From assembly GCA_037013685.1 (NCBI GenBank), contig CM072885.1:63529785-63593784 (forward strand): a DNA stretch of 64,000 nucleotides. Reading direction: 5' to 3'. Position numbers and translations under genes: made by a program. Shown here one piece after another: positions 37,801 through 51,614 of this stretch. The notes under the pieces were generated by a model. The model was given only the letters and a program-made list of their open reading frames with translations. It was not told the DNA's origin and made no database searches. The first letter of the stretch is position 1, and each line of letters opens with the position of its first letter. This DNA comes from Acridotheres tristis (taxonomy: Eukaryota > Chordata > Aves > Passeriformes > Sturnidae).

Positions 37801-40800
37801 AGTGGTCAGCCTGTGTTTCCCTGTCTTTTGTCAGTTCAGTATTCCTTGTTTAGCTCTAATGATGAGGCCAACCTTGACCCTCTGTCACGTTTGACTAAAA
37901 GACAATCAACTGCTGCCAGACAAAGTGTCCTAAAGCTGTATCTCACTGGACTTGATGTATTCATGCTCAGTGGAGTTCTCTCCACTCAGAGGAGTCAGCA
38001 GCACCTTTGTCTTCCAGATGGAGATGTTAATATTGATTTGCATGTGGAAAGCCCCTCTCCACTGAACTGAGTACAGATACAGATCAGTGTGCTGCAGGAA
38101 GTTTCTAAAGATGGGTCAGAGGTGTCCCAGGAATGTCTGAATATCTGCCTGGGGAGTTCTGCTTAACTCACCCCTCTTCTACCAGAGGCATTGAGTGGAC
38201 AGCAGATTCCTTGTCCTGGTGTAACTTAGGTGGAGTTTGGTTAGCTTTGTTTCCCTTCCTAGGATACCATTCTGTGCTTGATTTTGGAGGTGAAGCACGG
38301 GGCACAGCAGCCTGTCCCCCAGAGCTGGGCCCTTCACAGGGCTGTGTCTAGAGATGGGAAACAAGAGTGACCATGTGTGATCCATCCATCAGCATGGGCC
38401 AGTGGGCAGCTCCTGCTCTGGGTAATGTGAGCTTATCCAGGAGTCTTGTTCCCACCATCCCTCTCTTATTAGTGTCAGTTATTGGATAAATACTCAGCCC
38501 ATCCTTTTCATGAAGTTCATCTTGGACAAGGAAAGAAAATGAGACAACAGGGCTCTATTGCCAAAAAACTCGAGCCTTGTGTATTCACTGCTGCCTAACA
38601 ATTGCAAGGCTGACATTTCAGATAAGGCCTTTCACAGGTATGTGAGCATTGTTTAACTAGTAGTTCATTAAATATATTAATAGTTTGTTTCTTTATTTTA
38701 AGTTTCTTAAAATCTGTAACTTGTTGCCATTGATTGGTCGTGGTTATTTAATCTTTGGATTCTCTGGAGATGAGAGACTGGGGAGAGGGGATATATTGTT
38801 AAAAATCACACAGAGGTGCCTGTTGTGTGGTACCAATTGAAGAGATGTGGGCTAAAACAAAGCAGACATGAGTTGTTTGGATCTGAGACTCTGGGCAGCA
38901 AAACTGACTGTTCCAAGTGCTCAAGGAATTATTTCCAAACCATTTGTAAAGCAACTTAAACTTTTCTCAATTATGAAGTATTATATGATGATTACTATGG
39001 AAATAAAAAATACCCCTCTTGCTCCTGTTTTCAGTTAAGTTCTTCCTTAGCTACATTGAGCCTTCAAATAATTGGAACAGGCTTTGAATTTTCATTCTGC
39101 ATGACAGGTTTTAATTTCAAAGTGCACTTAGGACAGAAGACTGTTTTTTAACCATGACAGGTTATAAAAATACCTGCCCCATACCTGCTAGTCCAGTTAC
39201 CAGGAGTAAGTGCTAATGTTTTTTTACATTTTCCTAAACATGTGAAATAAATGCTCTTTTATTACTCAAAGGCAGATACTTGTTCAATTGTACTCCAGCC
39301 TGTATTTTGCATAACTTTGCTTCCTGTGTGCAGCATCTTTTTCATTCCTGCACCCTTATCGTTGCTAAGCGGCTTTCTCAGTTGTTGATCCATCTTCCCA
39401 CTCCTCATTTTTATTAATATCCTATCTTTTATTAGAGTCTTGCTTCCATTTATATAGTGTGCCGTGATTCAGCATAGTTAATGGGTGATTTTTACTGAAA
39501 GACAGTAAAAGGGCTTTTGGAATAGCTTTTAAAACATATTGTAGTAGGTTTGAAAATGAGATTTGTCACATTTAATGCCTTGAGACAATATAGCTTAATC
39601 CAGGCAGATTTCAGAAAATACAACTATTAAGTGGACAATTTATAGATACTTAAAGTTATCACTGAACATGAAGTAGGTATTGTGGTAATGAAAATCATTG
39701 CTTTCCTGATTGTTCAGGGTTCAGGACTGCTCAAGGTTGTGACTAATCTTTTTTTTTCTAAACCTACCCTTTCTTCAAACACATACGAAGTCCAGAAAAT
39801 GGGTGAATTTAGTCTGTTCTTATGAGGATCTCTCTCAAAAAAAATCCTGTTATATCTCATATAAATGCACCATATATCATATATATTATATATGTGCCAT
39901 TAATAATGTTTCATATTTATCACATATATTGTGTATGTATCACGTACTGTATTTGGCATGATTGATTGTATAATATATGATTTTTGTGATCATGTGTCAT
40001 ATGTGTCATGTGATACATGCCACAGGTATCAAATCCTATGCATCATGTCACATTTATCACACATATCACATCCTTTTCTATCACTTTTGCACAAAGCTGA
40101 GGACAGTTAAAGCAGTAAAGTCTAAAATGCCATTTCCATTTTTGTGTGAAGTCCAGTAGAGGAAGAAACTTTCAGGGGCAAGTTTTCTGTAATTCAGTTA
40201 GACCCATTCAGGGAATGGTTCAAAATCTTTGGAATCAGTTTCTGTTCCCAGGTGTTGCTTCCATGAAGTATTCTACCTTTGTCCAATGCAGAATCCTTCT
40301 GGGCTGACCAAAAGGACTAACACAGTGATAACTTTGCATAATCCAAAGGGTGAAAGTCAAACTGCTGTACACAGGGAGCCTTTTTGTTAAGGCAACTGAA
40401 TTTACCTGTCAGTTTTTAAAACACTTCAGAAATACTTCCAAGGAAAAAAATAATATCCAAGAGTATTTCTTGCTGCTTAAGGTGAATGCCTGTAAATGCA
40501 TTATCTGGAAACGCTACAGAAATCTTTCAAATAAAGACGGAAATCACTTTCACATTGCTTGTTCTCCAGAAATAAAACTTGTGTTTGAGCACAAGTCATA
40601 CTACTTGTAACTATTGACAGAGTAATTTATCTTTAAAAAGCTTCACCTTAGAAAAGTGAGACATCAAAGAGGTCCAAGTCCGTTAAGAGAGGGAGGATCT
40701 TTAATTTTATTTTGCATTCTGGCTCTTACTCTACAAAGACCAGAGGAGATTGTGCTGATGCTCAAGAATTGCAATCCAGAGCTGTGCTTGCACAGGAAGG

Positions 40801-42161
40801 GTGTGCCTGCAGTGGCATGTCAGCACTGTAGTGGCTACTAGATAAATCTAAATTAGCACACTTTAGACTCAAATTGTTGGTTGTTTTTGGAGTGCTGAGC
40901 AACCGGGTAGAATTTTTAGCCAGTGCACAGATGAATAATCAAGTACCACGCCAGGCTGTTGGGTGCTGTCTGCAGACTGGGGTTAAATATATGGAAATTA
41001 CCTGTATGCACATGTTCAAATTGAATCATATTTATAACAGTGAAGAAAATACCAATGTTGGCATCAATAGTTATTTTTTTTGTTGTAAAACTGCTGATTT
41101 TCCTGATGAAAAGCAGCTTTCTTTAATTATTGGATTACCTTTTCCCAGTAAGAAGGCTCTGAAGGATTTAAATACTCATTTTTTGAGTTATATTATGGGT
41201 AACTTTCGAGTGAATTAAGTTTCTCATAGCACTGAGTCAGTGGGAGAATAAACATATTTATCTTCATACGAATGAGCAATCTGAGCCATATGTTTGCATG
41301 GTAGAACAATATGAATTATACAGAATGTACAAAGAGCTTTTATTTTCAATAAGAAATTTTATTAAAAGCAAAAAAGCTTTAGTCTGGCTTTTAGTGGTAA
41401 AAATAGGTGACATTAATATATATATGGTGCAATATAAATACTTAATGCTTGTGATTATTTCTTCCCCTTCGGGCACAACAAACCTCTCCAGAATGTTTTT
41501 CATGCTCCAAATACAAAGGCAAATTGAATTATAATTCAACTGCTTTCCTGGATGGAAAGAAGCTGGATAAAATCTGGGTGCTTTTTCCTGGTTGTGAGAC
41601 CAAAATGGAAGTTTCCACTGCAGTGGTTCTGGTGTTTGCTCCATGTGAGTAGCACCAGAGAGACACTGATGTGCTCCTGGTTGGAGGAAGGCTGAACTCA
41701 GTTGGCTCCTGTTCCTTTTCACCTCTAAGGCAAACAACAAAATAAAACCTTTACTCGGGTTAGCTGGCACTGCCTTCAAGCACTGATGCACTCTGAATCC
41801 TCTCCTCCTGTGGGAGAGCGCCCTTTTTAATATCAATATTTGCTTTCAAAAACGTGCTGATCACTCTCTTCCCACGGAAAGTTTGAAGATGTCTGTGGGT
41901 GGTCAGACTGATAGGACTGCCCTGAATTTTTAAAATTACTGTTTTGGTTGCAGACGCTTTGTTTGTCCATCACATGGATGCTCTCCTGAACTGACTGCTT
42001 TCACAGTTGCAATTGAGACGCTTCAATTGAAACTGCTTTTTTCTAGTTCATTGGGCTGATATCCCCACAGGTCTCTTCTTAAGTGCATCTCTTTGTCTTG
42101 TAGTTCAGGCATTTAGCAGCCAGTCAGAAACCTTCAAAAGTCAATGTACTGCTGTCAGTGG
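31886..42161 (+). other. putative SHISAL1 intron 1, second part
   Basis: No supported exon. The A/T-rich degenerate tandem region at 39858-40075 is listed separately. Open frames reach 190 codons on the minus strand (41264-41836) and 146 codons on the + strand (37630-38070), without recognisable domains. No further LTR or CR1 copy was recognised. Confidence 0.5.
39858..40075 (+). repeat. degenerate A/T-rich minisatellite
   Basis: Variants of TCATAT, TCACAT and GTGTCATATG recur many times over about 220 bp, with no clean period. It looks like an old tandem repeat that has diverged. The small open frame with repeated His/Tyr/Ile residues in it is an artefact. Confidence 0.6.
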
Positions 42162-42745
42162 TGTTGTAGTTTTACCTGTCTGGATGCCAGGCACCCATCA
42201 AACCTCTCTATCACTGCCTCTCTTGGCTGGACAGAGGAGGGAAAAGGCCCTGGAGTTCAGAGAGGGCCAGGGAGAGATCCCTCCCCCATCACTGTCACGG
42301 GAAAACCAGACTCGACTTGGGGAAATGGATTGAGTTTATAAACAAAGAACAGGATAATGAGAAGTAAAACCAGTATTGAAAACACCTGCCCTGCCCCCCA
42401 CTGCTTCCTCCTTCCCAGGATTAATCTCAATTTTCTCCCTCGTCCCCTCCCAGCAGCACAGGGACGTGGGAATGGGGGGTTAAGGGCAGTTCATCACATC
42501 TCACCCCACTCTACTCTGTAACCAATTACAGCTGTTTAAGAACTTTATTTTGTTCTTAAATCCATTATCCCCTAGGCATCACCACCTTCTCTGCTGGGCC
42601 CGACCTTGACCAGTGGCAGGTCTGTCCTGGAGCCTGGGCTGGCATTGGCTCTGCTGGACATGGGGGAGGCTTCTGGGAGCTTCTTACAGAAGCCACCCTT
42701 GTAGCCCTCCCTTCACTACCAAAACTTTGCCAGGCAAACCCGGTA
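42162..42745 (+). mobile_element. solo LTR remnant of an avian endogenous retrovirus (ERVL-like)
   Basis: The start 'tgttgtagttttacctgtct', the internal 'gactcgacttggggaaatg', the purine-rich 'gacatgggggaggcttctgg' and the 3' part 'gccaggcaaacc' are features I recognise from a common bird LTR family. Compared with the family, the middle section that usually holds tandem repeats is missing, so this copy is internally deleted. No retroviral coding sequence is attached. Boundaries are approximate and the ERVL assignment is tentative. Confidence 0.65.
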
Positions 42746-42749
42746 TCTG

Positions 42750-43165
42750 TATGGTGGATGCTCACCAAGCTGCTGTATCATTCCTCAGCTGGACAGGGTA
42801 GAGAAAATGTGATGGAAAACAAGGAGGTTGAGGTAAAGCAGTTTATTAAAGCAAAAGCCAAGATTGGATATGCACAAGCAAAGGAAAAAGCCCAAAGATT
42901 TTATTCTCTACTTTCCACCAGCAAGCGACATCCCAGGGAAGCAGGGTTCCAGTGTTGCTCTGAAAGGCAAACATGGTAAATAATCAATGCTCCCCCTTCC
43001 TCTTCCTTTTGTTAGGTTTTGTAGGAATCAATGTCACATGGTCTGGAACATCCCTTTGGTCAGTTTGGGTCACTGGACTGGCTGTGTCCCCTGGTGGGAC
43101 CTTGCCCACCCCCAGCCCCACTGCTGGGGGAATCTTGGATGCTGTGCCAGCCCTGCCCAGCAGCA
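42750..43165 (+). mobile_element. second LTR remnant adjacent to the first, 5' truncated
   Basis: The segment begins within a sequence related to the start of its left neighbour ('tcctcagctggacaggg'). It then follows a different known bird LTR pattern, including 'gaggtaaagcagtttatt', 'cccagggaagcagggttcc' and 'acatccctttggtcagtttg'. It appears to be a solo LTR remnant in + orientation lacking its first few tens of bases. No internal retroviral genes are present. Confidence 0.7.
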
Positions 43166-46100
43166 CCAAACAAGTCACCTTTAATTGTCTTATTTATATT
43201 CATTCCTAGCCAGTTTTCCTTTCTGCTTGCTTTAAGAAGCAATGCCCTCTGGATTTCCTTCATCTCTTTGAAAATTGCAGGTGTTCTCATGCTAGAGAAA
43301 CAAAGGGGCTCACTCTTCCATATGCAACAGGGATTCTCAGCATGCTGTGATGTCTCAGGTCTGGTTGCCACCTCTTGACTTCCCTGAGGAAGGTGGCCAC
43401 TTCTCCACATGAGCACTGCTCTCCTCTCTAAGCATATTTTACAGCCCTCTTCATTTGGAGAGCCCCTTTGACAAGCAGAGAGTTTGGAAGGCACAGTGCA
43501 GATGCAAAGCCTGGTTATGAACCTGGCTGGGAGGGCTGAGCTGGAATTTGGTGCCCACAATGTTGCAGTTTCAAGCTAAAGGCCTGATTAACTGAGAAGT
43601 GTTTCCCTAAATGTGATTTTTCTTGAATTCTTTTGTGATCAGTGCTGTGCTTCAAGGTGAGTTTTCTTCTTAGACTGAGAGATTTCTGTAATTTAGAACG
43701 GCCTTCCCAATTACAGTTTATTATCTTGTAGTACAAGGAAAATAATTAATTGCATGTCTTGCTTTGGAAGTTCATTGTTCAAGATGGCCTTCAGAAGCTG
43801 CTATGCTTAGAGCTTATGAGAAGGATGAAATTGCAGGTTTGCCCTTTGGGTTGGCATTTGCAGTACACAATTGAGGTAAAGACAGCAGCAAGGGGGGGGA
43901 AAAGGTATGGCAGAGAAGCATCATATGAGATTTCTTAGCTAGAAATAATCAGGTTAAGAACAAGGCCTCCTTTTAATTGAATTTCTTACTCACTGGATGG
44001 TGTTTCTAGCTGATAAGGTTTCTGACCTAGTGTGATGTACCTTCTCAAAGAAAACACTGTTTTCAACCTATGTGTAAATATCAGTCTAATGTAAAATATT
44101 TCCTTACTTCTTCAAATTTATTGGTGTTTCAATATTGCATTTTCTAAGTGTTTCTTTGAAATAAGGATTATGATCTAAGCTTGCTTTTCTTTATCAAAGA
44201 CTATTGAGTTTCTCCCATATTTCTCACAGGAGAAGTAATACAAGGCTTGTCCCAAAGAAGGGATACTGAGAAATGGAACTTTTTTGGGAAGTGGGATGCA
44301 AAAGTAGTGATACAGCAAGGGCAAATCAGCCCTTTTGTAAAGCAAGAATAAGAGAATGTTAATCTGGTCCAGTAGCATTTACTATTTATTTACAGCTGAT
44401 CAATAGAAGTCATTGAAAGAAGATATCCATGCTGATAAGAGCTCTGGAGAAAAGCAGACATTTATATAAGCAATGAAATAATTTATTGCTATGATAATTA
44501 CATGAAGATTTTTCAGGAATTAATTTTTACTTCAAAACATTTTTAGCCTCATTAGAGGAATGCAGAAGGAATTTATCTCTGAGACAAACTTCTCCTCATG
44601 CCCACATATCTGGAAGTCAGTTCTGCAGGAGAAGACTGGACTAATAAGGTCTTCTAACCTACTGAACTAGAGCACGGCCTTCTGGTAGTTCTACCAGTCA
44701 GCAGAAAATTAGGATGATAAACTAAAGTTCTAGCAGTTGTAAGGTGTAATTCTGCCAACCAAAAAGCCCTGTTGCAGTTCCAGTGATTAGTCTAATGCTT
44801 TGAGTCATGTGTACGTGGAATAAGAGCCTTTGAAAACTGTGTAAACCCTTTTTTAGGCAGATTACTTCCTTTAATTGGTAAGCTTGCAATGCTTTTTCCT
44901 AAGCTTTCTCTACTGAGGCCAGGACAATCGAATTTCTGCATTGTATTAGTGCAGAATGGATAAGATGCTAAATAAAAATTAATTCTTGTCTTTGCATGAA
45001 AGACCTTGGATTGGTTAAGCCTTCTTAGGAGGGCTGTGTTTATTTGCTACATTTTGCTGTAACTACAAATCCAGATTATGTTCCTAAAGTAGAATTTACT
45101 GACAATGTATTAAAAGTTTGTTTGGCTTGAGGTTACATTTAGGGTCTACAGTAGCTCCAAGAGCTGAGGCAGTGACTCTTCAAGAGCCCTTGGAAAAGCC
45201 TCCTTTGCCAGTGTTGTGGTTCCTGAAAAGGACAGTAATCCTAGATGGTGATTACATGATAAAAATTGCACAAAACCATGCTGCAGTCTGTGCCTACACT
45301 TTTAACTGATGTTGAAGCCCAGATATTAAAACATGGAGGATTCATGGATAAGTGGTTTACACAATATAAGGATTTGTTGGAAGAGGAAAAAAAAAACAGG
45401 ACAACAAGGAGAAAAGAGAGTGACATCTGACCTTTGCTGAAATGCCACAAACAAGAGCGATATGTTTATTGGTGTAGAAGACAGTTGATTACCAAGGAAG
45501 CTGAGGAATTGACTGCTGACTTTGATTTTCAGTAAAATAATTATTCAGAATAAAATTCAAGAATGGAAAGGGGGTTTCAGATCTGATAATTTATATTCAC
45601 ACCATTTTTGCTGAAGGGACTAAATAATCGTTTAAGCAGCTGAAAGAAACAGAGGATGGGAAGGAATAGAATCAGGTTATCTGGCTACCATTCCCTTACT
45701 TGGACAACTCTGTTTCCCATTATGCTGTCATTCAGTTTCTGTCTCATTTATATCAGATGCAAATTATAGAAATATTTCATTTATCTCTTAAAATAATAGC
45801 TGTCTTTCCCCAAAGTTTTCCAGAGATGTCTCTGAGAGTTGTCATTCCAATTAAAATAAGGAAGGCAGATTTCAATTCTTCTTTCTCCATATCAGGCCTC
45901 TCTATGTGGGGAATTCTGGTTTGTTACCTGGAACTGAAATGGGTTAATTTTAAATATAAAAAGCCTCTCTGCTCTTCACAGACTCCATTAGATTCAGTTC
46001 AGTTACGTTGAAGGTCTAAGTATTTCACCATTCAATATATTTTGGATGTAGTTTGCTGTGCCAAGACACAAAATTGATTGTCTGGGTTATGTGGCTTCAT

Positions 46101-46377
46101 CCATACTTATAAGTATATTACAAAGTGGGCATCAAAGGCTTTATGGTTGGTGAAAAGAAAATGATTACAGAATGAGCATCTGTGGCACTTGCCAAAAGGA
46201 TTAGATTTTTATTAGACAAGAGGCTAAAAGAAGTGTTGTTACTTCAGGCATTATGTTTTGGGAACAGACCTTGAAAATGCCTTGAGATACCAGGATTAAA
46301 ATAACACTCTGCTCATAAAATTTGCAAGCATATTGGGGCCCCCCTGCCTTGGATGCTGTAGTTCCAGTTTTTGGGGC

Positions 46378-46475
46378 GATTTTTTTTGGTGTTTTGTTTT
46401 CTTTTTTCCACTTGTTTGTTTGGCTTTTTGTGTGGTTTTTTTTTGTTGTTGTTGTTGGTTGGTTGGAGTTTGTTA
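46378..46475 (+). repeat. T/G-rich low-complexity tract
   Basis: Long T runs alternate with GTT and TTGG units. The reverse strand reads as A/C-rich sequence, giving a Thr/Lys/Asn-rich artefact frame on the minus strand. Confidence 0.75.
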
Positions 46476-49400
46476 AATATGTTTTATGATCAGCTTTCTG
46501 TGTTCCCCATTTAAAGGAAATAGCTAAAACTATCTGTTTCATATGGTAATAAAATTGCTGCTTACGAAATATAACTAATTTTGCGTTGCTAAAATACCCT
46601 AAAGAATAGGTCAATAGGTCATTAGGAGAAACTGTTCCCTGTATGAGTAAGGGCTTTTTTATGTCAGCTTTCATGAGCTAATGCATGTAATGTAGTATGA
46701 TTGCAGAGAGGAAAAGCAGTTGTTCATCTAAAATTTCCAGAAACAAAGCATTTAGTTTTAAAAATGATTCTTGTTATTTAAAACTCTACATTCTTACTTT
46801 TCTCCTTTACCTAATTTTGAGCTGTTCCTCATATCTGAATGTGGAGATTAAGCATGATCCTTCAAAGATGCCTAAGCTTCTTCAAGGATGGTTTAAAATG
46901 ATGTTGATATCCCTGTATCCTTTCACCACAATCTTTCATTAAGTTGAGATGTGTATTTAATTATACAGGGGCATAATTAAATTTTCAGTTCTTTGGATCA
47001 GAGACTTTGTAAAGTCTCTGGACTCTCATCTTTAGATCTCAAAGATGCAGTGGCTGGCATATGGCTGCTATCAGAAAGTTGTAATCAACCCGTGCCTGTC
47101 ACATCTCAGCTTTGCCAGTCCAGAAGCCATCACTGCACCTCACAATGACTTGAGAGTTGACCATTACTAAACTGGGTGCAGCAGAATTCCCAAGCCATGC
47201 TCTCTTCTGTACATAAACTTCCTGAAAATCTTTTAAGCATCAAGTGTGTTTGTATTCTCATAGGTGAAGTTCTTTTTTCCTACCCTGATCATTTTCCACA
47301 TGGCTTTTTAAATCAGTGCTTCCTGTTTAAAGTATTAGGACTACAAATTTGATGTACAGTCCTCAAATCTGTTGTATTCCTCTTTCATGGCTGTAACTGC
47401 TCTGAGCACCAGCATCCTTTCTGTAAACTAGAAATAGTGCCTCCTCTCCACGTGTCTTTTTTTTTTGTTTTTTCCTCATTTGTTTGGACTCTAAAATATC
47501 TGTGAGAAGGAGAAGACTGGATGACTGCTGGTAAATAGCTCTGCTGGGTTACATATGTGATGAATGCTGTACTTTCATCCTTCCTTACCAAATATTTGGA
47601 CTTGAGAGGTTCTCTTGGTCCTGTTCTATAGATGTCCTCTAAGGAAAGTGGGAAATGCATGTCACTTTTCCACTGTCAGAAAAACCATTTCAGAAAGATC
47701 TGGCAAATTGTTCTCTGTGTATTGCTGTAGTTACACACCTGCTAATGGGGAGTGTTTCAGATGGAGGCTGATTTTAGAGCTGGGGCTGTTTAGAGCCAAA
47801 CAAAACGTGGTCTTGATTGTAGCAGCTGGGACACCCATTATTATGCTTCGTGTGAGGGATGTAAACCTGCCCACTGAGCATATAGAAATAAATATTAAAC
47901 AACTGTGGCTTCAATCTGATGCTTCTGGTACATTCCATTTTTGCCAAGCTGCAGTGGGCTCAGTGAAGAGAGGGGTGTTTGATGCTTGATGCATGGGAGG
48001 CCAAGAATCAGAATTTCTCTGGAATTCTGTACAAGCCTTTGGATGCAGCTCCTCTCACAGCCACCTCAGTGTGCAGCATAAAATCTGCAGGAACCCCAAG
48101 CCAGGCAGAAAATAAGCACTTTTTACATCTTGTGAAACAAAGCTTGGGGCTGTGTGATGTTACCACCAGCAGCACAGCTTTGTTTTACCTGGTTTTTCAG
48201 TTCCAAAAATTGCACGCTTAAAAAAAGAAGAAAAAGAGAAATTGTTGAAAACCACTTTTCTGTTGCTCTGCATGCTTTATCTCCTTCTGCTTGGCAACCT
48301 CCACACCTGCTGTTCTGACTACTAAAAATTGTCCTTTCTTTTGTCCTGTGGGTATCTCTGCTTAAGAGGAAAGGACAAAGGATTCACTAGCGTTTTCCTT
48401 GGTTTCTCTAAATTGTTACTTTCAAAATTAAGCTTTTGTTAACAGTCCAGTGTTCTTGGGGTTGAAAATTCAGGAGTTTTAATTAGAATAACTGTGAGCT
48501 AGGACAGTTGCAATAGTACAGCCATGTACTGCCCTTAAAACCAGCTTTTTAATGAATTTATGTGTGCAGCAGTGAAAAATGGCGTTTTCTCCTGCAGTGT
48601 GAGGCTGGTTGTTGGGCCAGAATGAGGGAAAAGAACAGGTGAAAAGGGAGTTTACTCCCATCTTCTACTGGGGAATTTTTTTGTTTCCAACAGTCCTTGG
48701 TTAAGGCTCCCACACAGTTTCCCTTTTCCTTAGCTGGAGTCTGCTTTAGGAGCAATCTTCATTTGTGATGTTACTGAGAAATATTTCAGTATGTGAAACA
48801 TTTGCAGATGTTTCAAGAGGAGAGGTAAATTCTTTTTGAGTTGAACTTGCTGATGCTCGTGGATCCCTCTCATCTTGATTCTCTTGATTTCTCAGTTTAC
48901 TCCAGTGGGTGTTTTTCATAATTTTCTTTAACAAGAGGGTGAAGAAGATTTGACCAAAATGTTTGCAGGAATTCAGAGTTAAGTTACAGGTTTTAAAAAT
49001 TAGGAACTCCTGCCTTTTGCACACTGAGGTTGTTATACGTGGGAAAGTTGGAATAATGCTGCAAAATACTTGTAAGTGCAGATCCCTCTATGTCAGATAA
49101 GCTACACTTTGTGTTGGCATGGTTAAATGATCCTCATGAGGGGAAAAAAAGAAATATTTTCATTGCATTTTGAAATGTTTAATTAGATTGTAAAGGAATG
49201 GAGTAATAATTGCTGTTTGTAAAAGGAAACATCCTTTCTAAAGCTGGTGGGAAAAAGAAAAAGTATTTATGAGAATTCTGATTTCCTTTGTATTTGATAT
49301 GATCAAATTAATGCTTTTCTGGGTTGACTTTAATTTTTGTTTAACTTGTTCCTCATATTTTTTCACTTTTGAACAAAATAACATTTGAAAATGTCTACAG

Positions 49401-50805
49401 ACCCAGAGGGACAGAAGGTTAGAAACCCATCTGATTAGATACAGATGTTGATAATTGATGTTGAAGAATGTGAGAATGAAATAAAATTTAGATGTCAGAC
49501 TTTGCACTGGAAGGTTTATGTTTCAGAAGAGGCCATTTTGAAAGGAAAACACGCCAAAAATGTTCCCAGAGAGACTATAGGTAGTTTTTGCTTTCTGTAT
49601 ATATACAACTGTGACAGCATATTGGGGAAACCAAAAATGTGCTCACAGTTTTCACTAGATAAACTGCTGATATATTACTTTTTTTCTCAAATGGATATTA
49701 AAAATACAGTAGCCAGGTTTACTGCCCTTTCTACAGGTACACACTTTCACAAGTTTTAGAGCTATACTGTAAAGGAGAACGAGGGATTAGATCTGGGAGT
49801 TTTATAAACCTGGCTGTTGTAAAACCTCTAAGCTTACCATCGAAACTCATTTTATTTCTTAGTAACATCCTTAAAATTACTTGGACAAAGTGTTTCACAT
49901 AAACTAGTAGAAATTGTATTATTAAATTAAGATTTTGTAATGTTTTTAAATTAAAGTACATTTGCTCTGGTTCTGTACTGAAAATAACTCAAAAAACACA
50001 AGCAGAAGTTTCCCTAGAGAAGATCCTTGCATTTCTTTAAAAACTGAAACTTGATTAACAGTAGAGATTTGTAATCACATAAAAATGTATCCTATCCCTT
50101 TCTTAAACTCCCTCAGAATATTATTACACATCTGTGTATATTTCCTTATCATTCCTGCCTCATGGGAGACTGAGACCATTCATAATTTCAGAGTGAAAAT
50201 TCAGTTTTCTCAGATTGCCTTCGTGCATAGCTTGACAGTCTCACCCTGGCAGATTTATGAATCCATTAACAAAGCACTCAGATGTGCTCCCACAGTTTGT
50301 AGATGTTGGGTTGTACAAAATCCAGCACAGTAATCCAGGTGTACATCTGGACTGAGTTATTTCACTAAAAATAAGGGTCCTGGGTGACTACAACAAACCT
50401 TTATCAGCTGCCTATGCTCAGGCTGATTAAGCACATGCAAATGAGAAAATACAAATATTTTATTCTCAGTGGTTTCAGAGCATTAGGGAAGGTTGCAGCT
50501 CTTGGCTGCAGAATGAATCTTGCTTAATGACAAGTGAGAAAGTTGTCACTAACTTGTAGCTGAAGTTACTTGTCAGTGTCAGTAAATCATCACAACTGCA
50601 GCTGTTATTTTTACAAAGCTGTCTCCACAAAGTAATTTAGGTATTTTTTCCCCAAATGAGGTCTAATGTATACAGTATAAGGCCAATTGTAGGACAGACA
50701 AGTCTAAAATTTTCTGACCTTTATCAGCAATAAATCTAGGAAATTAAACATTGATTCTACCAAATGCAAGTATGTAATGAATCACTTATTTGCTTTATAG
50801 CTTTA

Positions 50806-50935
50806 CATTATTTATTATTTTTTATTTATTATTTATGCTTATATTTATATTTATTATTTTGCTTATTTAGTTATTTATATCTTTGCATTTAATATCTTTA
50901 CATTATTATCTTTAATATCTTTAGATGTGCTACAG
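50806..50935 (+). repeat. A/T-rich low-complexity block
   Basis: Repeated TTATTTAT and TTAATATCTTT motifs make up a block almost free of G and C. There is no sign of a gene. Confidence 0.75.
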
Positions 50936-51586
50936 AGACAGTTTAGAGTTTGGCTGTAAATAGTTTGTGCTCTCTTGTGGAACTTGCTCATCAGTTAAAT
51001 GTTGTGATTATAAGGTCTGAATGCACCACTGACTCTCTAAAATTAATTCTGTTGTAATAAGGGGACCCTTTAACTTCTATATCAGACTCTACTGTGGATT
51101 GTGCTTAGGATGGGAGCTGCTAAAGCCCATTTCCAGCTTGGGTATTTATGATGTGTCTGCTGGGATGTGGCTGTGGGACAGCTCCCAGGGACCAACGAAA
51201 TGTGTTGGTGAAAAGGGAAGGAGTAAAAGAGAGGTTAAAGGGGAGGAATGAGTGGCTTTGACAGCTGACACTTGTGGCATGTGCAGATTTCTTGGCCCCA
51301 TCCTGTTAATAACAACTTGAAGGTTACAAGATGACTTTCGGGCTGTACTTCAGAGATTTATTTTTTAGGATTCATGCATGTTGTCTCTTCATAACTGTTT
51401 GGAGAACAGCTGTGGGAAACAATAAGCACAGGAGGGTGAAATAAAGCAGTTTATATTTTCAATTACAAAATTCATAAAATAAAGGGGAAGAATTTTGTGG
51501 CCTAGGTGGTGTAATACACATTTTCTCACCTTTAGCAGGACTAAAGCTCTGACTGCAAAGGCTTTATCTGCAGTTGAGTAGAGACT

Positions 51587-51614
51587 CACACATGCTGAAC
51601 TTCCAGCATGTGTG
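51587..51614. repeat. perfect 11-bp inverted repeat with 6-base loop
   Basis: CACACATGCTG (51587-51597) and its exact reverse complement CAGCATGTGTG (51604-51614) flank the loop AACTTC. The flanks do not extend the pairing, so it is too short for a microRNA precursor. Function is unknown. Confidence 0.8.

Noticed and set aside
37630..38070. 146-codon + strand frame
   Set aside because: No recognisable domain, no splice or promoter context, and composition is not clearly coding; likely chance.
46201..46674. 157-codon minus-strand frame with Thr/Lys/Asn-rich centre
   Set aside because: The centre is the reverse strand of a T/G-rich low-complexity tract, and the rest shows no domain.
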